Positions 60,490 to 64,000 of a stretch of 64,000 nt of DNA are shown here, in pieces; the first letter of the stretch is position 1, and each line of letters begins with the position of its first letter. Origin of the DNA: Streptomyces coacervatus (GTDB taxonomy: Bacteria; Actinomycetota; Actinomycetes; Streptomycetales; Streptomycetaceae); assembly GCF_029223485.1 (NCBI RefSeq), contig NZ_JARHTP010000005.1, positions 124,001 through 188,000 of the forward strand. The letters run 5' to 3'. The translations under genes and the position numbers were made by a program. The notes below the pieces were generated by a model, which was given only the letters and a program-made list of their open reading frames with translations, had not been told where the DNA came from and did no database searches.

Positions 60490-61923
60490 TCACGCCTGGA
60501 TCGTCCGCTCGCCCCGCTCGCGCAACACCAGTACGGCGACGGCCGCCAGCAGTGCCAGGCCCGCCGACACCAGCAGCGCGATGTTCGCACCGTGTCCCAG
60601 GCCGCCCTTCGTGGACGTGACGATCGCGATCGTCAGGGCGACGCCGGCGCAGGAGCCGATGTAGCGGAAGGTCTGCTGGGCGCCCGAGCCCATGGCCGCC
60701 CGGGCCGCCGGTACCGACTCCACCGACAGCAGCGGCAGGGCGGCGTTCAGCAGGCCGCTGCCGATGCCGCCCAGGATCAGGCCTGGGAGGAGGCGCTGCC
60801 AGGAGCCGGAGTCGACCGCGCCGAGCATGGCCAGGGCGCCCGCCGCGTGCAGGGTGAAGCCGAGGGCCAGTTGGTGGCGGGGCGGGACGCGGCCCGCGAG
60901 GCGCTTGGCCTGCAGCGCCACGATGAAGGACAGGCCGGACCAGAGGAGGAAGAGCCAGGCCGTATCCATCGGGGTCAGGCCGAGCGCCTGCTGGAACAGG
61001 ACCGGGAGGAAGCTGAAGAGGCCGATCACCGCGAAGCCGGTGAACAGGCCGCCCGTGGACGAGGCCAGGAAGCCGGGTCGGCGCAGCAGGCTCAGATCGA
61101 TCATCGGGGTCGCGGTGCGGTGTTCCACCAGCGCGAACACGGCCAGCAGCACTATGGCAGCCAGGAACAGCAGGCCCACCTCCGTGCGCAGCCAGCCGTC
61201 CCGGCCGAGGGTGAGGGCGGCGACCAGGGACACGAGTGCCAGGCCGAAGGTCAGTGCGCCCAGGATGTCCGGGCGGCCGCCCCTCGGTGAACGGGATTCC
61301 GTCAGCGTCCGCGTCCCCAGGGCCGCCACGATCACCGCCGCCGCGCCCAGCACGCCGTACGCCACCCGCCAGTTGGGCAGCGCGCCCGCCAGCAGCGGCC
61401 CCGCCGCGATACCGCCGCTCACGAAGGCTCCCCACACGCCCGTCGCCTGCAGTCGGCCTCGTGGCGTCGGGAAGGCGTGGACCAGCAGGCCCAGGCTGCT
61501 CGCCAGGATCGCCGCGCTCGCCGCGCCCTGTGCGATACGGGCCAGTGTGAACTGCAGCGTGGAGGAGGCCAGGGCGCCGAGGGCCGTGGTGATGCCGAGG
61601 GTGAGGGTGCCGATGAGGAAGATCCGGCGGCGGCCGTAGTCGTCGGCCAGGCTGCCGGCGACCAGGAGCAGTGCGGCGAGGCCCAGCGGGGTGCCGTTGA
61701 TGAGCCAGGCCTGTGCGGAGAGCGGGGTGTGCAGGTCGAGGGCGGTGTCCCGGAGCGTGATCACCGGGGCGGTGTACGTCATCAGGGTCACGGCCGTCGC
61801 CGCGCTGGTCAGGGCGAGGGTGGCGCGGGGGTGCGGGGGCGCCTCCTCAGGAGGCGTTGTCTTTGTGGGCGGCGTGCTCGGTGCGCCGGCTTCAGAGAGG
61901 GTTCGTTCATTGAACCTATTCAT
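60490..61923 (-). CDS. MFS transporter (DHA2-like drug exporter)
   Basis: This 477-residue protein starts at ATG 61923 (MNRFNERTLSEAGAPSTPPTK). It has about 14 membrane helices. DTALDLHTPLSAQAWLINGTPLGLAALLLVAGSLADDYGRRR covers helices 1-3 with the DxxGRRR motif A, ILASSLGLLVHAFPTPRGRLQATGVWGAF is motif C-like. It resembles the 14-helix DHA2 drug:H+ antiporters. One HxlR-type operator lies just before its ATG, so it is very likely repressed by the divergent HxlR gene. Confidence 0.9.
   Translation of the reverse strand: MNRFNERTLSEAGAPSTPPTKTTPPEEAPPHPRATLALTSAATAVTLMTYTAPVITLRDTALDLHTPLSAQAWLINGTPLGLAALLLVAGSLADDYGRRRIFLIGTLTLGITTALGALASSTLQFTLARIAQGAASAAILASSLGLLVHAFPTPRGRLQATGVWGAFVSGGIAAGPLLAGALPNWRVAYGVLGAAAVIVAALGTRTLTESRSPRGGRPDILGALTFGLALVSLVAALTLGRDGWLRTEVGLLFLAAIVLLAVFALVEHRTATPMIDLSLLRRPGFLASSTGGLFTGFAVIGLFSFLPVLFQQALGLTPMDTAWLFLLWSGLSFIVALQAKRLAGRVPPRHQLALGFTLHAAGALAMLGAVDSGSWQRLLPGLILGGIGSGLLNAALPLLSVESVPAARAAMGSGAQQTFRYIGSCAGVALTIAIVTSTKGGLGHGANIALLVSAGLALLAAVAVLVLRERGERTIQA
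61900..61916. promoter_or_regulatory. operator O1 of MFS/HxlR pair
   Basis: GGTTCGTTCATTGAACC is a palindrome with GGTTC/GAACC half-sites lying seven to 23 bases inside the MFS coding sequence (start 61923). It differs from the operator at 61945-61961 at only two positions. Confidence 0.65.
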
Positions 61924-61944
61924 GTCCTGAACCGTACCCCATTA

Positions 61945-61961
61945 GGTTCGGTCACTGAACC
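61945..61961. promoter_or_regulatory. operator O2 of MFS/HxlR pair
   Basis: GGTTCGGTCACTGAACC has the same GGTTC/GAACC half-sites as O1. It lies in the 51-base gap between the divergent starts, 45 bases from O1 centre to centre, so one regulator dimer could bind each site. Confidence 0.65.
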
Positions 61962-61974
61962 AAGAGCTCCAAAA

Positions 61975-62520
61975 ATGGTTACAGTGGATGCCATGGCACT
62001 GGGCAAGGACTACGCGACACAGGAGTGCTCCATCGCCCGCGCGCTGGAGATCGTCGGTGAGCGCTGGACGCTGCTCGTCATCCGCGACGCGCTCTACGGC
62101 GTGCGGCGCTACAACGACTTCCTCGTCCACCTCGGCATCCCGCGCGCGGTCCTCGCCGCCCGCCTGCAGTCGCTGACGGCTGAAGGGATCCTGGAGAAGC
62201 GGCGGTACCAGGAGTCGCCGCCGCGGGACGAGTACGTCATCACCGAGCGCGGCATCGCCCTGTGGCCGACCCTCCGCTCCCTCGGCCTCTGGGGCCGCGA
62301 GCACTACATGGAGACCCAGCTGCGCTACTTCCGGCACGCCGACTGCGGCACCGAACTCGGGCCGTACGGCGAATGCCCCGCGTGCGGGGCCGTCGTACCC
62401 GTGGAGGACGTCCTCATGGACCCGGGGCCCGGACTCGATCAGGACCCGGCGGATCCGGTCAGCCGAGCGCTGCTCAAACCGAGGAGGCTGTTGCAGCCCC
62501 TGGAGACCGGTCAGGTATAA
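61975..62520 (+). CDS. HxlR-family transcriptional regulator
   Basis: The protein is 181 residues from ATG 61975 (MVTVDAMALGKDYATQECSIARALEIVGERWTLLVIRDALYG); ATG 61993 gives 175. ECSIARALEIVGERWTLLVIRDALYGVRRYNDF is the HxlR winged-helix opening, LAARLQSLTAEGILEKRRYQESPPRDEYVITERG the recognition helix and wing. The C-terminal extension has CGTELGPYGECPACGAV, a possible zinc-binding or redox Cys set, longer than typical HxlR. It is divergent from the MFS exporter and flanked by two near-identical operators. Confidence 0.9.
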   Translation: MVTVDAMALGKDYATQECSIARALEIVGERWTLLVIRDALYGVRRYNDFLVHLGIPRAVLAARLQSLTAEGILEKRRYQESPPRDEYVITERGIALWPTLRSLGLWGREHYMETQLRYFRHADCGTELGPYGECPACGAVVPVEDVLMDPGPGLDQDPADPVSRALLKPRRLLQPLETGQV

Positions 62521-62599
62521 ACGAGGGCAGGCGAATAGCCGTACGAGACCGTATGGCGAGTGGTTGTACGAGAGTGGTTGTACGAGGGGGGAGTGAAGC

Positions 62600-62911
62600 A
62601 TGATCCGCAGCTGGGCCAATGCGCGCCCTGTCGCCGTGCTCCTCCTTCTGCTCCTCCAGATCGCCCTGCTCGACACCGGCAACCTCACCGCCACCGTCGC
62701 GCTCGCCGCGACTGCCGCCGCCGGGTCCGCGCTCGCCGCCTGTGCGCTGCTCGCCGCGCGCTCCGCGCCCGCGGTGCCGCCCACGCGCGTGCGTACGGCC
62801 ATCCGTGACCGGGCCCGCCGTACGGCCTTCCTGCCGCAACGCGACCCCGACGCCAAGGGGCGCACCCGGCCCCGAGCCCCTGGACTCGCCCTCCCGGCGA
62901 CCGTCGCGTAG
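62600..62911 (+). CDS. DUF6412-like small membrane protein
   Basis: The 103-residue protein starts MIRSWANARPVAVLLLLLLQIALLD. Two membrane helices (PVAVLLLLLLQIALL and TVALAATAAAGSALAACALLA) are followed by a basic cytoplasmic tail (RVRTAIRDRARRTAFLPQRDPDAKGRTRPR). RDRARRTAFLPQRDPDAKGRTRPRAPG is conserved in Streptomyces genes next to YidC paralogues. The 14-mer GAGTGGTTGTACGA is doubled just upstream (62558-62585). It is probably co-transcribed with the YidC gene 89 bases downstream. Confidence 0.7.
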   Translation: MIRSWANARPVAVLLLLLLQIALLDTGNLTATVALAATAAAGSALAACALLAARSAPAVPPTRVRTAIRDRARRTAFLPQRDPDAKGRTRPRAPGLALPATVA

Positions 62912-63000
62912 GGCTCACCTGCACACATAAGTGACCCCGCGCGGGTCGTCATGCCGCCATGTCCCAGTACCGGCACGACGAGACCCCGGAGGGCTCATCC

Positions 63001-63735
63001 ATGTCCGTCTTCATGTCCGTTTTCTCTGTGTTCGCCGACCTGGTCGGACACTTCGCCGACCTGCTCCAGCCGCTGTTCGGCGCCTCGGCGGCGGCCGCCG
63101 CCATCGTCCTGTTCACCGCTCTCGTACGACTGCTCGTGCATCCCCTGTCCCGGGCCGCCGCCCGCGGCCAGAAGGTTCGTACCGCGTTGCAGCCGAAGAT
63201 CGCCGAGCTGCAGAAGAAGTACAAGAAGGATCCCGAGAAGCTCCGGAAGGCGGTGCTGGAGCTGCATGTCGAGGAGAAGGTGTCGCCGGTCTCCGGATGC
63301 CTGCCGTCTCTGCTGCAGCTGCCGGCGTTCTTCCTGCTCTACCACCTGTTCTCCAGCACGAGCATCGGCGGACAGGCGAACGGGCTGCTCTCGCATCAGC
63401 TGCTCGACGCGCCGCTGGGCGGGCGGTGGGCGGATGCGCTCGGCGGTGGCGGGGTGTTCGGGGGCGCGGGGCTCGTGTACCTCGGGCTGTTCGCCCTGGT
63501 CGCGGTCGTCGCTGTCTTCAACTACCGCCGTACGAAGCGGACGATGGCCGCCGGGGGTCCGGTCCCGGTCGGTGACAGGGAACAGGTGCCGGGGCTCGGG
63601 GCGGTCGGCAAGGTCATGCCGTTCATGTCCTTCTTCACGCTCTTCACTGTGGCGGTGGTGCCGCTGGCGGCCGCGCTGTATGTGGTGACGAGTACCGCCT
63701 GGAGTGCGGTCGAGCGAGCGGTGCTCTACTCCTGA
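63001..63735 (+). CDS. YidC/Oxa1-family membrane insertase paralogue
   Basis: The 244-residue protein starts at ATG 63001 (MSVFMSVFSVFADLVGHFADLLQPLFG). The 60KD_IMP domain shows LVRLLVHPLSRAAARGQKVRTALQPKIAELQKKYKKDPEKLRK (the cytoplasmic C1 coiled loop), then VSPVSGCLPSLLQLPAFFLLYHLFSS and a final VMPFMSFFTLFTVAVVPLAAALYVVTSTAWS. It inserts membrane proteins into the bilayer. The usual YidC lies near oriC, so this is an additional copy; its pairing with the small DUF6412-like gene is a recurring arrangement. An in-frame ATG at 62959 is less likely. Confidence 0.88.
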   Translation: MSVFMSVFSVFADLVGHFADLLQPLFGASAAAAAIVLFTALVRLLVHPLSRAAARGQKVRTALQPKIAELQKKYKKDPEKLRKAVLELHVEEKVSPVSGCLPSLLQLPAFFLLYHLFSSTSIGGQANGLLSHQLLDAPLGGRWADALGGGGVFGGAGLVYLGLFALVAVVAVFNYRRTKRTMAAGGPVPVGDREQVPGLGAVGKVMPFMSFFTLFTVAVVPLAAALYVVTSTAWSAVERAVLYS

Positions 63736-63852
63736 GCGGTCCAGTCCGTGAACCGGGTATTGCGGACTGGACGCCGACCTTGGAGGATCGACCAGTCCTC
63801 CGATGGCTGCACCCATCGGTCGGGCACCCCGCGATCGAGGGAGATTGTGATC

Positions 63853-64000
63853 ATGAAGCTGCTGCGAGTGGGTACTGCGGGAGCGGAGACGCCTGCGCTG
63901 GTCGACGCCGAGGGGGTGCTGCGGGATCTGTCCGGTGTCGTGGCCGACATCGACGGGACGCTGCTCGCCGACGATGTCGCGCTCGGCCGGATCCGCGCCG
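63853..64000 (+). CDS. fumarylacetoacetate hydrolase-family protein, 3' end cut by window
   Basis: The first 49 codons read MKLLRVGTAGAETPALVDAEGVLRDLSGVVADIDG. The LLRVGxxGxExPALxDxxGxxRDLS pattern opens the N-terminal FAH-like subdomain found in ureidoglycolate lyase/2-hydroxyhepta-2,4-diene-type hydrolases. The frame continues beyond base 64000. ATG 63853 follows GAGGGAGATT; a GTG two codons upstream is also possible. No more can be said without the rest. Confidence 0.8.
   Translation, partial: MKLLRVGTAGAETPALVDAEGVLRDLSGVVADIDGTLLADDVALGRIRA

Overview
The window is high-GC actinobacterial chromosome, almost certainly Streptomyces. The evidence is strong third-position GC, frequent GTG starts, SAPP-style and RDD membrane proteins, XRE/DUF5753 and DUF397 regulator pairs, DasR-type (dre) sites before N-acetylglucosamine PTS genes, a class E sortase with an LAATG substrate, and rare TTA codons confined to accessory genes. 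No rRNA, CRISPR array or complete insertion sequence was found; there is one tRNA-Leu(UAG).

Left part (1-35 kb) reads as conserved core. It opens with RDD membrane proteins, an M6 secreted metalloprotease, NAD salvage (nicotinate phosphoribosyltransferase and nicotinamidase), clpS with a DUF2017 gene, and an amino acid permease. Next comes the sulfur-carrier cysteine pathway (JAMM protease, a 33-codon Cys-containing leader peptide, CysO, CysM). A GlcNAc PTS locus follows (EIIC and EIIB) with a decayed second EIIC and three dre-like sites between them. Then come rph, rdgB, tRNA-Leu, bcp, a GroES-like protein, and a guanidine-III riboswitch before an SMR exporter. The rest of this part holds a class A penicillin-binding protein, a three-gene ABC-2 exporter, a DUF1707 protein, an SGNH hydrolase, a DUF445 protein, an LAATG-anchored alginate-lyase-like protein, a Ser/Thr kinase and small secreted proteins.

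Middle and right-middle (35-55.5 kb) is patchy accessory DNA. It contains an azoreductase behind a SoxR-like box, a glyoxalase fragment, an internally deleted ISL3 transposase, and a SigJ/ECF41-like sigma factor divergent from a DHFR-like gene across a 32-bp palindrome. It also contains a GNAT acetyltransferase followed by a second IF-1 gene behind a WhiB7-like promoter, a 17-codon leader peptide and a hairpin. Beyond that lie an orphan DUF5753 protein, a protein with a Cys-rich tail, XRE regulators, a CYTH protein, two paralogous HAD genes (one frameshifted), an SRA-like modified-DNA reader and a large PLD/DEAD/DUF3427 helicase. Three genes here carry TTA codons, so they are probably under bldA control.

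Right end (55.5-64 kb) returns to ordinary content: a SEC-C protein, an MFS transporter overlapping a GH30-type galactanase, a class E sortase, an MFS/HxlR pair with two near-identical 17-bp operators, a DUF6412 gene with a YidC paralogue, and the start of a fumarylacetoacetate-hydrolase-family gene.

The best candidates for something new are the leader-controlled GNAT plus alternative IF-1 unit at 39.1-40.4 kb (possible translation-stress response) and the SRA-like/helicase defence-like pair at 48.7-55.5 kb. All family calls come from reading motifs, without database searches.
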